From Verrucomicrobiia bacterium (GTDB lineage: Bacteria; Verrucomicrobiota; Verrucomicrobiia; Limisphaerales; DASXHY01), in NCBI GenBank assembly GCA_035629175.1, contig DASPIL010000029.1, positions 43,819 to 107,818 on the forward strand: DNA of 64,000 nt, given 5' to 3'. Each line of letters opens with the position of its first letter. Position 1 is the stretch's first letter. The notes under the pieces were generated by a model that was given only the letters and a program-made list of their open reading frames with translations, ran no database searches and was not told where the DNA came from. Shown here piece after piece: positions 47,290 to 57,900 of the stretch. Both the position numbers and the translations under genes were made by a program.

Positions 47290-48927
47290 ATGCCGGATTT
47301 TCTTTGCATCAGCATCCGCTTTCTCGGCGGGGCGTTCCACGGGCGCGCCGACCACGGCGAAACCGAGTGGCCACCTTCGCCGTTGCGGCTTTACCAGGCC
47401 ATCGTCGCCGCGTCCGCCGCGCGTTGGAACGAGCGCGGGCGGTTGCAACACGCCGACGCAGCACTCCGCTGGCTAGAACAACTGCCGCCGCCCGTCATCG
47501 TCGCACCGCCAAAACAGGAGAGGCAAGGCTACCAACTCTACGTTCCTGACAATGTCGCCGACCTAGTGGCAAAGCAGTGGTCGGCGGGTAAGTATTTCGA
47601 CGGCAAAAACCACCCGATAGACATCTCCGGCTATCGCACCGAAAAATCCGTCCGCCCGCTCGCGGTTCCCGACGAAGCGGCAGTGCATTACGTTTGGCCG
47701 CTGGCCGCTGCGCCCGCCGGCTTCGACGAGCATCGCGAAACTCTCACCACCGCCGTCCGCTCCATCACTCATGTCGGCTGGGGTGTGGATTTGGTGGTCG
47801 CGGATGTTTCGATGCTTGATGAAAGCGCGGTGCGGAGTTTGAAAGGAGAACGCTGGCAACCTGGCACAGATGGCGCAGGCACGCCGCTCCGCACTCCCGC
47901 TACCGGCACGCTGGACGACCTCAATCGTCGTCACCATGCGTTTCTAAATCGTATCACCGCGAACGGTGGGCTCGTTCCCGTCCCGCCGCTCACCGTTTTC
48001 GGCATCACGGACTACTGCTCCGACTTGCAAGCACCGAAGGCACCACAAGCCGTGTTTGTGTTGCGAAAGCCGGACGACAGCGGCTTCCGCGCTTACGACT
48101 CGGCGCGGCGCGGCTTGCATGTCGGAGGAATGTTCCGCCACACCGCGTGCAAGCAGGAGGTCGTGCGCAGCGTTGGTTGGAGCAATGACGACGCTCGCCG
48201 CATCATTCTCGGGCATGGCGAAACCCCTGGTGGCGAACACAAGCCCGTCGAGGGAGGACGTGTCGTCTTCGTGCCCCTGCCAAGCATTGAAGTGCGCGAG
48301 GGCGGCGAACGTGTCGTCGGCAGCGTCCGCCGCGTCCTCGTGACTGCGCGCGGCAATCTCACACCGGAAGAGTTTCGCCGTTTCACCACACGTCTCGATG
48401 GACAGGAACTCACCGACGAGAAATCGCAGGAAACCGCCGCGCTCATTTTCCGCCATAACGAAAACGACGGAGCGATTCGCCCCTACTTCGAGCAGTCTGC
48501 GACTTGGGCCACCGTCACGCCCGTCATCCTTCCCGGCTACGACGACCCGCGAAAATTACGGCAACGACTCAACGCCAATGATTCTCCGCCGCTCACCGCC
48601 GAGGGAAAAGCGGAACTCCTCTGCAAACTGGATCAGCGAATCGAATTGCTTCTGCGAAAAGCAATCCGCCAAGCGGGATTCTCGGAGGCGATGGCGCAAC
48701 AAGCCGAACTCGACTGGCGCAGTTCCGGCTTTTGGCCTGGCGTGCCATTGGCATCGCAATATGCCGTGCCCGAACAGCACCGTCGTTTTCGCCGACTGCA
48801 TGTGCGTATTACTTGGCGCTCTTCCGATGGTCAGAGGCTCAAAGTCCGCGGGCCAATTTGCATTGGTGGGGGCAAGCATTCCGGGTTGGGATTGTTTGCC
48901 GCCTTTGATGATTCAACTCACCCATAA
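47290..48927 (+). CDS. csb2: Type I-G protein Csb2 (Cas5-Cas6 fusion, GSU0054 family)
   Basis: The product is 545 residues, 12 bp after csb1. The N-terminal RAMP part begins LCISIRFLGGAFHGRADHGE and TEWPPSPLRLYQAIVA, standard for Csb2. The C-terminal part (LHVRITWRSSDGQRLKVRGP, then ICIGGGKHSGLGLFAAFD) contains the Gly-rich Cas6-like loop. In type I-G, Csb2 combines the Cas5 role (crRNA 5' handle) and Cas6 role (repeat cleavage). The hairpin in the array repeat is the expected substrate. Confidence 0.92.
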   Translation: MPDFLCISIRFLGGAFHGRADHGETEWPPSPLRLYQAIVAASAARWNERGRLQHADAALRWLEQLPPPVIVAPPKQERQGYQLYVPDNVADLVAKQWSAGKYFDGKNHPIDISGYRTEKSVRPLAVPDEAAVHYVWPLAAAPAGFDEHRETLTTAVRSITHVGWGVDLVVADVSMLDESAVRSLKGERWQPGTDGAGTPLRTPATGTLDDLNRRHHAFLNRITANGGLVPVPPLTVFGITDYCSDLQAPKAPQAVFVLRKPDDSGFRAYDSARRGLHVGGMFRHTACKQEVVRSVGWSNDDARRIILGHGETPGGEHKPVEGGRVVFVPLPSIEVREGGERVVGSVRRVLVTARGNLTPEEFRRFTTRLDGQELTDEKSQETAALIFRHNENDGAIRPYFEQSATWATVTPVILPGYDDPRKLRQRLNANDSPPLTAEGKAELLCKLDQRIELLLRKAIRQAGFSEAMAQQAELDWRSSGFWPGVPLASQYAVPEQHRRFRRLHVRITWRSSDGQRLKVRGPICIGGGKHSGLGLFAAFDDSTHP

Positions 48928-48939
48928 CCAATCACAATT

Positions 48940-51069
48940 ATGAACGACAAAGACCCATCGGCTCCATCCGAAAATTGTTTGAGTGAACCGGAATCGTCAC
49001 CGAAGCCAAGGGGTCTTTCTCCAGGCACATCGAGAGCAAAACCACACGACAATCCGCAGCCGCGCGAATCCACAACTGAACCAAATCAGTTGAAGATTGT
49101 GCTGCGCGTCGCACCAGCCGAAACGCCACCGAGCGAACCGTCAGAGCCTCTTGATGAAATCTCGGCTCTGCACGTCACAAGTCCTTCGCCGTCTCAGAAC
49201 TCAGATTTGCGGATAACCGTGCCTCGGGAAACCCTGGAACGCAAAGTTCGCGTGGAAGGCGAACCACAGCAGATTCCCGCTCGCATGATGAACGAGTTCG
49301 TTTATTGCCAGCGGCTGTTTTATTACGAGTTTGTGGAAGGCGTATTTGTCGAAAACGCAGATACGTTGCGAGGCAACGCGATTCATCAGCGGGTGGATTC
49401 AGGAAATGGCGCTCTGCCAGCCGCTAAAAAGAAAGCAAAAGCCGAAAACAAAGAACCTGACGACAAATCCGGCGATGCCGCATCTTCGAGTGAGAGTAAT
49501 GAGGAGCCGGAAACGATTCATTCGCGTTCAGTGCAGATGGGGTCGGAACGTTTGGGCATTGTGGCAAAGATGGATTTAGTGGAATCCAAGACGGAAAAAG
49601 ACGATCTGCTGTCTGCATTGGAAGTCTGCCCGGTGGATTACAAAGCGGGTGCGCCGAAAGAAGGCGAGGAAACGAACGAACTCTGGGATACGGACAAAAT
49701 GCAGCTTGGATTGCAGGCATTGATTCTCCGCGACAACGGTTACACCTGTAACGAAGGTGTTATTTACTATCGCGCCACCAAACAGCGGGTTCGTTTACCA
49801 ATCACCCCCGAACTGGAGAACTGGATTCTTCACCAAATCACCAATGCAAAGCATGTCATTGCCGGATCAATTCCAGCGCCATTGGTTCATTCGTCTAAAT
49901 GCGTGCGCTGCTCCCTCGCGCCGGTTTGTCTGCCAGACGAAACGCGGATGCTGACACAAAGCTCGGTTAAAACTGAAGCCGATGTTTCCGCTGAAGCGCC
50001 GCGTCGGTTGATAGCTGCACGGGATGATACACGGCCGTTGTATCTCAACACGCCGGGTTATCGCGTCGGGTGCAAAGACGAGGTTCTGACGATCAAGGAC
50101 AAGGACAAGTTGATTGACGAAGTGCGGATGCGAGACGTGTCGCACGTGGCACTATTCGGCAATGTGCAGATTTCGACGCAGGCTATTCAGTCGCTATGCG
50201 AACAGGAAGTGCCGGTGACGTATTTCTCGATGGGTGGTTGGTTTTATGGCATCACACGCGGCCATGCCCTGAAGAATGTATTTCTCCGCATGGAACAATT
50301 TCGCCTCGCAAGAGATGAAAAAACCTCTTTGTCGCTCGCGCGGCAGTTTGTCCATGGGAAAATTCGGAATCATCGCACGCTGCTGATGCGCAATCATCTT
50401 GAACCGCCAGAAGCAACGATCACAAAGCTCAAACGTGCATCGGAAGACGCGTTGACGGCGAACTCCATCGAAGAACTGCTTGGTATCGAAGGATCTGCGG
50501 CCAGCCAGTACTTCCAACAGTTCGGAGGTATGGTGAAAGTAGAAGACGATCTTCCGGGATTGGGCATACAGGTTGAGAACACCAAACAACGCACGTTCAA
50601 CTTCAACTTTAATCATCGCAATCGTCGCCCTCCTACCGATCCCGTCAACGCAATGCTGTCGCTCGCTTACAGCATGTTAGCGAAAGACTGCACACTAGCA
50701 GCGCTGGCTGTGGGATTCGATCCTTACCTGGGGTTCTACCATCAACCACGTTTTGGACGTCCTGCGTTGGGATTGGATTTGATGGAGGAATTCCGTCCGC
50801 TCATTGCGGAATCCACGGTGTTGAGTTGTATCAATAACCGCGTGGTTACGGATAAGGATTTTGTCAAAGCCGGCCAAGCTGTGAATCTTTCCGCTCCGGG
50901 GCGAAAGCGGTTCTTTCAAACCTACGAACAGCGAATGAGTTCGCTGATCACACATCCGCTCTTCGATTACAAGGTTAGCTATCGTCGGGCTCTGGAATTA
51001 CAAGCCCGGTTGCTGGCAAAAACATTGACCGGTGAAATCACAGAATACATTCCTTTGATGACGAGGTAA
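48940..51069 (+). CDS. cas4-cas1: Cas4-Cas1 fusion with a long disordered N-terminal extension
   Basis: The product is 709 residues, longer than the usual ~560. Residues 1-110 are Pro/Ser/Glu-rich and low-complexity. The Cas4 part starts at PARMMNEFVYCQRLFYYEF with C123, then H149, D233 and K235 in VCPVDYKAG, and the iron-sulphur cysteines C321, C324 and C330 (KCVRCSLAPVC). A charged Lys/Glu/Ser insert lies at about 160-192. Cas1 follows from about 362 (RPLYLNTPGYRVGCKDEVLT) with the active-site Glu near 516 (LLGIEGSAASQYF) and His/Glu near 600 (FYHQPRFGRPALGLDLMEEF). It selects PAM-bearing prespacers and integrates them. It is followed 4 bp later by cas2. Confidence 0.93.
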   Translation: MNDKDPSAPSENCLSEPESSPKPRGLSPGTSRAKPHDNPQPRESTTEPNQLKIVLRVAPAETPPSEPSEPLDEISALHVTSPSPSQNSDLRITVPRETLERKVRVEGEPQQIPARMMNEFVYCQRLFYYEFVEGVFVENADTLRGNAIHQRVDSGNGALPAAKKKAKAENKEPDDKSGDAASSSESNEEPETIHSRSVQMGSERLGIVAKMDLVESKTEKDDLLSALEVCPVDYKAGAPKEGEETNELWDTDKMQLGLQALILRDNGYTCNEGVIYYRATKQRVRLPITPELENWILHQITNAKHVIAGSIPAPLVHSSKCVRCSLAPVCLPDETRMLTQSSVKTEADVSAEAPRRLIAARDDTRPLYLNTPGYRVGCKDEVLTIKDKDKLIDEVRMRDVSHVALFGNVQISTQAIQSLCEQEVPVTYFSMGGWFYGITRGHALKNVFLRMEQFRLARDEKTSLSLARQFVHGKIRNHRTLLMRNHLEPPEATITKLKRASEDALTANSIEELLGIEGSAASQYFQQFGGMVKVEDDLPGLGIQVENTKQRTFNFNFNHRNRRPPTDPVNAMLSLAYSMLAKDCTLAALAVGFDPYLGFYHQPRFGRPALGLDLMEEFRPLIAESTVLSCINNRVVTDKDFVKAGQAVNLSAPGRKRFFQTYEQRMSSLITHPLFDYKVSYRRALELQARLLAKTLTGEITEYIPLMTR

Positions 51070-51072
51070 TTT

Positions 51073-51363
51073 ATGCGCACGACCTATCTGGTTTGCTACG
51101 ACGTAGCCAATGACAAGCGGCTGCGGAAAGTTTTCAAGACGTGTAGTAATTTTGGCGATCATCTCCAGTTCTCGGTGTTCGAGTGCGATTTGAATCCATC
51201 AGAAAAGATTGAATTGGAAACTGCTTTGAGCGACATAATCAACCACGATGAGGATCAGGTGATCTTTGTCGGATTAGGGCCTGCAGAAGGTCGAGGTGAT
51301 CGGGTGATCACTGCTTTGGGATTGCCCTACGTGAAGCTGGATGCGCCATGCTACGTGGTGTGA
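51073..51363 (+). CDS. cas2: CRISPR adaptation protein Cas2
   Basis: The product is 96 residues. The N-terminal strand with the conserved Asp (TTYLVCYDVANDKRLRKVFK), the FGDHLQFSVFECDLN motif and the final DQVIFVGLGP strand match Cas2. It forms the Cas1-Cas2 integrase core. It is the last cas gene before the leader and array. Confidence 0.95.
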   Translation: MRTTYLVCYDVANDKRLRKVFKTCSNFGDHLQFSVFECDLNPSEKIELETALSDIINHDEDQVIFVGLGPAEGRGDRVITALGLPYVKLDAPCYVV

Positions 51364-51566
51364 GAAGTCGTTGATCTTTGACAACTCACACGCGAGTGGC
51401 GGCGTGATGCCGGAAACCCCGTCGTCGCTCGCATGACGTAAACGCTTCACACTCAAAAGAATAGCAACAACAACCAAGCGCCATGAATGCGAACGCCCTT
51501 GAAAAAGTGCCGCCGGTCGCAATCGAAAGATTGCACCATTGCGCTAGAAGAAGTAAGAGAAGGGCT
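51364..51566 (+). promoter_or_regulatory. CRISPR leader
   Basis: About 200 non-coding bases lie between cas2 and the first repeat. A TTGACA hexamer at 51378-51383 is a possible -35 element. Leader polarity is supported by the last repeat at the far end being degenerate and by the repeat ending in GTTGAAGC on the + strand. Confidence 0.7.
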
Positions 51567-52548
51567 CTTTCCGCGCTCATCTGAGCGCGGCCCCGTTGAA
51601 GCCGGCAGCGGGTAGTAGTAGCTCATCATTGGACCTTCCTTTCCGCGCTCATCTGAGCGCGGCCCCGTTGAAGCCAAAAGCTGCTGAAGTGGTATCCCTA
51701 CGCTTTGGCGGTCTTTCCGCGCTCATCTGAGCGCGGCCCCGTTGAAGCAGGACTGGCGAGGAAAATCAAATCATTTCGCGGGTTCTTTCCGCGCTCATCT
51801 GAGCGCGGCCCCGTTGAAGCCGTCAGAACCCGCTTGGTCGGGGCGCAAGGCTGGGTCTTTCCGCGCTCATCTGAGCGCGGCCCCGTTGAAGCGCGAGGGA
51901 AGACATCAGCTCGAAGCAGCTCTGGATCTTTCCGCGCTCATCTGAGCGCGGCCCCGTTGAAGCCACGATGACGAATCGGCGGGCGACTGGGAGGATGGCC
52001 TTTCCGCGCTCATCTGAGCGCGGCCCCGTTGAAGCGCCAAGTTCCATTCGTCGGACTTGATCTTGTATTGCAACCTTTCCGCGCTCATCTGAGCGCGGCC
52101 CCGTTGAAGCACATTAGAAGAGGTTCAAAAGGTTATTGAATCCGTCCTTTCCGCGCTCATCTGAGCGCGGCCCCGTTGAAGCGAAGCCGACGATTTGAAA
52201 TCTGCCGCTGAATTGCTGGGCTTTCCGCGCTCATCTGAGCGCGGCCCCGTTGAAGCGAAAGACCATCTGTTTCTATAGTATCAAAATTAGGAACTTTCCG
52301 CGCTCATCTGAGCGCGGCCCCGTTGAAGCCACTCAGACTTTGCCCTGTGATGGGTGCGCCAAAGCAACTTTCCGCGCTCATCTGAGCGCGGCCCCGTTGA
52401 AGCATAAACGGGAGACTCATGTCCGTGGCCGTTTGAGTACTTTCCGCGCTCATCTGAGCGCGGCCCCGTTGAAGCACCGCCAACCCCAAGCGGAGTTGGC
52501 GGCGACGCAGTGCTTTCCGCGCTCATCTGAGCGCGGCCCCGTTGAAGC
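51567..52548 (+). CRISPR. CRISPR array, 14 identical 36-bp repeats
   Basis: Fourteen repeats start at 51567, 51639, 51713, 51785, 51857, 51928, 52000, 52075, 52147, 52221, 52294, 52368, 52440 and 52513. Each is 36 bp, begins CTTTCCGCGC and ends GGCCCCGTTGAAGC. The middle (CCGCGCTCATCTGAGCGCGG) is a perfect inverted repeat, giving the hairpin for Csb2/Cas6 cleavage; the last eight bases GTTGAAGC fit a 5' crRNA handle. The 13 internal spacers are 35-39 bp and all differ; a 14th of 38 bp precedes a degenerate repeat remnant. No spacer matches elsewhere in this window by eye. The array belongs to the adjacent type I-G operon. Confidence 0.98.
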
Positions 52549-52586
52549 TCAGACTTCCGCGCAACGCCAATGCGCCCGAAATTGGG

Positions 52587-52604
52587 CTCTCCGCGCACTA
52601 ACGA
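52587..52604 (+). CRISPR. Degenerate terminal repeat remnant
   Basis: After a 38-bp spacer (52549-52586) the sequence CTCTCCGCGCAC matches the first 12 repeat bases at 10 positions, then diverges. This is the normal appearance of the leader-distal end of an array and fixes array polarity. Confidence 0.65.
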
Positions 52605-52737
52605 ATATATGTACACGCCCTTTGCTTTTCCATTTTGACGCTTTTCAAAACAGAATATTTAATCAGCGATTGGAAATTACGAAGACACTGAATTGGACTG
52701 TATTTGTCCTACTTGACTTGGTTAAATCCACATCACG
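52605..52737 (+). promoter_or_regulatory. AT-rich spacer between CRISPR array and jetA
   Basis: About 130 bp is clearly more AT-rich than its surroundings (for example CAAAACAGAATATTTAATCA). It probably carries the jet promoter; TTGGAC at 52693 and TTGACT at 52713 are candidate -35 hexamers, but spacing to a -10 is not convincing. No strong terminator hairpin is seen between array and jetA. Confidence 0.45.
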
Positions 52738-54189
52738 ATGAAGGTGATCCCCAATTCACAGACTTGGTGGAGCGCGGCCATTGACAGGCAGCGATCGCTG
52801 GCGACCACGGCGCCGCTTCAGTCGTTAGATGCCTTCAAAAGCCACATCGGAGCACAAAAGCACGACATTCGCATGTATTGCTTGTATGTGATTGACCAGG
52901 TCGTGTTGGGAATGCGCGCGCATCGCGGTGAGCGCATGGATGTCGTTCAGAAAGCTTTGGGTGAGTTGATCGCCCGATGCGATCCACAGGTGAGCGAGGA
53001 ATTCAAAGGGCGCATCATTACTTACGTGATTGACGGGTTGCTCAATGCACGAGGGCGCGGTGAACCGTTTTCTGAAACGCTCACCGTCTTTGACGAATCC
53101 GGCACAGCACACCGCGAGCGTTATCCTTTCACTCTGCTTGAAGCCAAGGACATCGGCGATGACGATTTCTACTTAGTTGCGAGCCCTCAAGCCATTCGTC
53201 TCTACACGGATTTGCTCGCGCGCGATGTGACTGACGAGCAGGTCGCCAACGAATATCTGTTCCGATTTTTGGTCGAACGCGGAGAATGGCAAAAGGCGGC
53301 TGAAGAGTCGGCGCGTATGGAGTTGTTGAGCCTCGAATACGAACAGACAATCCGCAAAGCGATTGAACAAACCGAAGTAAATGTGCGTGCTCTAAATTGG
53401 AAAGACACAGTGCGCGTTCTTCAGCGTGCCCGGTCGCATGTGGGCGAGCGGGTGAAAGCAGAGAATAGTGTTCTTGCGTCGCTTCGGGAGAAACTCGCAC
53501 AAGGCGAAGCTTTGTCCGACGATGATCGGGGCAAGCTCGTCAGGGTCGAAGAAACGCTCAACACGGTCATCTGCCGCCACACGCGGCTCGCGCAAACGCT
53601 GCTGGACGCCAATCAGCGGTTTGCCGAAGCGCAAGACGCGCAGTGCTATCGTCCGCGTCGTTTGAGCAGCTATGCCGATTTGGAAAACGATTTGTTTCGT
53701 CCGTTGTTGTTGATGCCGACAGGACGGCTTGCGGCAGCAGCCGAGGAATTCGCCGAATTTATTTTCCGGCCAGAGCCTCGTCCACTGCCAAGTCTGGTCG
53801 AAATGATTGACCGTTTGCTCCAGCCTGAAAAAGAACATCACACACCCACCGGTGACACAGACAGTGACCTTGAGGGAGTTGAACCAGAGCCGCCATTCCT
53901 TAACGCTGACGATTTCGCTCAAGCGGCAGCAATGCTCACCTCCATCAACGAACCTTGCCTCCTTACCGACGTATTGAAGGAAATGTCCACGCAGGGATTG
54001 AAACCAAAAGTGCGCGACTTGGTTGTGACCGAACTGCTGAAAATCTCCGGCACACCTGAATCTCGCCTGCGAGTATTGGGCACGGGAAGAAAATTGGCTT
54101 TCGATAGCTACACGGGAGATGAACTGGCGATTGAATTATCGGACATCTCAGTATCGCGATCTCTGCAACCCAAACAACTCCACGCATGA
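52738..54189 (+). CDS. jetA: Wadjet system protein JetA (MukF/kleisin-like)
   Basis: The product is 483 residues. It is mostly helical with winged-helix-like ends, starting WWSAAIDRQRSL and containing YLFRFLVERGEWQKAAEESA and LPSLVEMIDRLL, the pattern of the JetA/MukF-like kleisin of Wadjet operons. In the complex the kleisin bridges the SMC (JetC) heads. It is the first gene of a four-gene operon, and its stop overlaps the jetB ATG (ATGA at 54186). The identification rests on the whole operon as well as this sequence; which Wadjet type (I, II or III) it is needs profile comparison. Confidence 0.82.
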   Translation: MKVIPNSQTWWSAAIDRQRSLATTAPLQSLDAFKSHIGAQKHDIRMYCLYVIDQVVLGMRAHRGERMDVVQKALGELIARCDPQVSEEFKGRIITYVIDGLLNARGRGEPFSETLTVFDESGTAHRERYPFTLLEAKDIGDDDFYLVASPQAIRLYTDLLARDVTDEQVANEYLFRFLVERGEWQKAAEESARMELLSLEYEQTIRKAIEQTEVNVRALNWKDTVRVLQRARSHVGERVKAENSVLASLREKLAQGEALSDDDRGKLVRVEETLNTVICRHTRLAQTLLDANQRFAEAQDAQCYRPRRLSSYADLENDLFRPLLLMPTGRLAAAAEEFAEFIFRPEPRPLPSLVEMIDRLLQPEKEHHTPTGDTDSDLEGVEPEPPFLNADDFAQAAAMLTSINEPCLLTDVLKEMSTQGLKPKVRDLVVTELLKISGTPESRLRVLGTGRKLAFDSYTGDELAIELSDISVSRSLQPKQLHA

Positions 54190-54938
54190 GTAATCTAGCT
54201 GACAATGCTTTCAAAGCTGGCCGGTTGTTTCATTACGCCTGCAATATCCGCGAGCGTCCCGGCGTCCAAAACCCGGAATACGCCCAACTCATCAACGACT
54301 ACCACAGCCTTCCCGACATGCGCTGCATTTTCGATTCCTACGCTGACGCTTGTCTGCTGGAAGTTCTCGAAGTTTCGGAAGTGGGTGTATTCCTTGCCTC
54401 CAAGACTGGTGGACGGCGACAAGGCAGTGCGTTCAGTTATCGGCTCACCGATTACAAAACGTTCGATGATGCACGCGAGCGCGTGTTGCATGGAGTCATT
54501 CAACTTGTCATCGCCAGCTTCGTATTCCCATCGCCCGAACGGCTGGAAGACCCGATTGACAGCCTTGGGCCAGCCGTGCAGGTGGGGCAACTTGTTGCCC
54601 ATCTGGACGGCTTATTGGAACAATTCCGGCAAGCTTGCCAGCGAATGCCCTCGGAAAATCCTGATGACGATCCGATCTGGCAACAACTCCGTGTGCTCGT
54701 TCGCGAGATGCCTACCGATACTGGCAGACAGGCGCGGCACACTCTGACGCGGCAGGTTCAGACCGCGTGCGCAGTGCTTGAGCGGGAAGGCTTCTTCCGC
54801 AAACAGGAGGCGCGGCCCGGTAACCCGGAAAAGTATATTCCGCTCCCCCAATATCGCGTCCATGTGCGTCACTTGGCGGATCACCGGCGGTTGTATGACT
54901 TCGTGGCAAAACTGAAAGGCGAGGTGGCCAATGCTTAA
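54186..54938 (+). CDS. jetB: Wadjet system protein JetB (MukE/KITE-like)
   Basis: The product is 250 residues. It has two winged-helix-like halves (AFSYRLTDYKTFDDARERVL; VLEREGFFRKQEARPGNPE) and ends with YIPLPQYRVHVRHLAD, consistent with the KITE-type subunit that binds the kleisin. A central Asp/Pro-rich loop (SENPDDDPIWQQL) separates them. The start overlaps jetA and the end overlaps jetC by 8 bp, indicating tight translational coupling. Confidence 0.78.
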   Translation: MSNLADNAFKAGRLFHYACNIRERPGVQNPEYAQLINDYHSLPDMRCIFDSYADACLLEVLEVSEVGVFLASKTGGRRQGSAFSYRLTDYKTFDDARERVLHGVIQLVIASFVFPSPERLEDPIDSLGPAVQVGQLVAHLDGLLEQFRQACQRMPSENPDDDPIWQQLRVLVREMPTDTGRQARHTLTRQVQTACAVLEREGFFRKQEARPGNPEKYIPLPQYRVHVRHLADHRRLYDFVAKLKGEVANA

Positions 54939-57900
54939 ACTTCGTCGTTGTCACCTCTCGTGTATCGGGAATCGTAGCGCCCGGTTCAGTCCTGTGTCGT
55001 TGGATTTTTCGAAGGGAGAGAGCGCGGAAAACAGCGTCGTGTTCCTTGAGAATGGCGGCGGAAAAACCACGCTGGCGGCGTTTCTTTATCTGACCCTGTG
55101 GCCGGAGCAAAATCACTTTTTGCTCAAAGCTGCCAAGAATCCCAAAGCCCGCGTTGCAAACTATCTCTCGGCGGGACAGGCGGCCTACATCGTTTTGGAA
55201 TGTGAAACGCGCGTCGCCGGTCTCGTGGACGAACCGGTTGTGCGCGTCATCGGACAAGTCTTGAAACGACGCGACACGACAGAACAATCGCCAGTGGACC
55301 GGCACTTTTTCACTTTCCTGCCGCGTCCGGGAATGGCGTTCGATGATTTGCCGATTCATGGCATCAACGGACAGGCAGCCTCGTTGAGCTACGATGATTT
55401 CCGTGCATGGCTTCGGGAACGCCAAGGTCAGTTCGCGGGCGCAGAATTATGGGAAGGCAGTTCAGTCGAGGAATACATCAAGAAGCTTCGGGAAATCCAC
55501 GCCGAACCCGAACTTGTCCGTGTTCAAGTTGATCTGAACAAGCGCGAAGGCGGCATTGACGACCACTTTAAGGAACATTGCGCTGATTCACGGAAATTCG
55601 TTCACACGTTTCTCGACCTCGCGTTGCAAAGTGCCAAAGGCGATGAAACCGTTGGCGTGCTGGGAAAGTTTTTGGCGGAGTGGCAGAATATCGGCCACTT
55701 GGAGGAAGAAACAGCCTTCTGTGACGAATTTGTTGCCGCATTGGCATCGCTCGCGGATGCGCAAGACCGTTGGTCGCAGTCGCACAGAAAGTTGCGTGAT
55801 TGCCAGCAACGTGCTGCTGGACTTTGGCAAAGTCTGAATCGGCGCGTGGACGAACTGAAACAGCAACAGGGGGAGACAACACAAAACTTGCGGGAGGCGA
55901 AGGCGAAGGCGCTCAAGGCCAAGCAAGATGTGGACAATTCGTATCATCACACTATCAGCTACGAACTGGAATGGCTGGAACTTCGGGCCAAAGAGGCGGC
56001 GCGTGATGCCGCCGATGCAGAAAACAAATACAAGGAGGCAGAGCGAGCAGACCGCCTTGCAAAACTTGCTGTGTCAATTGGCGACATTGAACGCCGCCGC
56101 CGTGATTTGGAAGCCAAGCGCCGAATTCTTGCAGACAAGCAGGCTGAATTAGCGCCATTGCTTTCCAAATTAAACTTGCTCGGCTCGGCGTTCGCTGCGC
56201 GTTTGAACGATGAGGCAAACCGAATTGAGTCTGATTCCAATGAAACCGCCAGCTTATTGACAGATGAACAAAATCGCGACAGCGATCTCGAAAAAGCGCA
56301 ACAAGACTTGGCCGTGGAATCGAGTCGGCATGAGCAGACATTGACCACAGTGAAGGGCTTTTTTGATCGTCGCAGAAATCAACGCGACAAACTCGGTGAG
56401 CGAGGACTACTTGAAGCAAACGAACGAGCTGAAGATGGGCGAATCCGTTGGGATGTTCGGCGGCAAGCGGAAGAAGCAAATGTCGGCGAACAGCGTGAGC
56501 GCCAGCGACAATTCACCCAGCGCCTCTCGGAGTTGAACGTCGAACATGCGCGGATTCAAGGCGAGGCGGCGAAGGCCCAAAGTGAAGCCCGGCAGTCGAA
56601 AAACAAACTGACAGCGGCGCAACGCGAACGAAGCGACATCATCCACCATGATTTGATTCTGGCGCACTTCGGCGACCAGTTTGATCCATTGCGGCACGGC
56701 GTGGAGGAAGAAGTTACACGGAAGCAAGCCGACGCATTCCACTCGCTGCTGAATTTGCAACTTGATGCGGCCGCGTTGTCCCGCAATCGCGAAGGCATCG
56801 CCCAGCATCAGGTGCTTCCGCCTCCACGCGACGTCGAGTCCGTGCTGGAGCGTTTACGCGAAGCCGGAGTCGAGGCGCTGCCAGGCCTGCGCTACCTGGC
56901 GGACACCTGCGGTTGTGAGGAGGCCGAGCGTGTCATCCGTGCCGACCCCGCGCGTTATGGGGGCGTGTTCGTGTCTCCCAAGCATTGGGAAAAGCTGGCA
57001 ACTCTCGCTTGGCCGGAAGTTTCGCAACCTGTCGTCGTATCGGCGAATCCCGACAAATTTTCAGACGCTGCTCAACCTGACCGGCGCATCATCATTCCGA
57101 CGCGCGCCGCGTTTGACAAGGCCGAGGCCGGGCGACGGTCGTTGCGGTTGGAGGAGGAATCGGCTGCCACGCAGCGACAACTCAACGAGCGCAAATCGGA
57201 GTATGATGGACTGGCGGATGTGTTGACCCGGTTGCGGGCGTTTGTCGGCAACTATGGTGAAGGCAAATTGGCCGCGCTCGAACGCGATGTTCAGGCGAAG
57301 GAACGTCACGCCCAAGCTTTGGAAACGAGCATCACGGAACTCAAAAACCAAATCGAAGACACAACCACTGCGCGCGACACGGCGCGGCAATCCGAACTGA
57401 CCTCGCTGAATGGATTGGAAAATCAAATTCGCCCCGTGTTGACCGTTATTGAGCGGTTCATCATGGACGTGGAAAGCCAGATTGACGAAATGCGGTCACG
57501 CGAAACTACCGCGCGAGATCGCCTGGCCGCGATTGAAGGCGAACGCGAATCGCTCAAGGGGCAGCGCGAAACCTGCAAGCAATCCATAACAGCATTTCAA
57601 CAAAAGTCGTTTGCACTTCAGCATCAGTTCAATGAGGCCCGAAACGAGTTGAGTGCCATTCACCACTGCGATGCGGCAGTGGACGCCGAACTCGTGCTGC
57701 AATCGTTGGAAACACTACGAGCAAGTTATGACGAACAGCGTAAATTTTACGAGGGCAAGCAGGACGTGGAAGCCCAAATTGAAATCAGAACGGCTGAACA
57801 AGTTATCTCCTCGAAACAAGCCGACTTCACCAGCCAACTCAAAGACATCCCCCAAGCGGAGGTAAGCGCGCTGGCAAGAGAGAACGATTACGCCGAAGGT

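Noticed and set aside
51705..52112. Repetitive peptides (RSSERGPVEA, LQRGRAQMSAE) in several frames
   Set aside because: They are translations of the CRISPR repeat, not genes.
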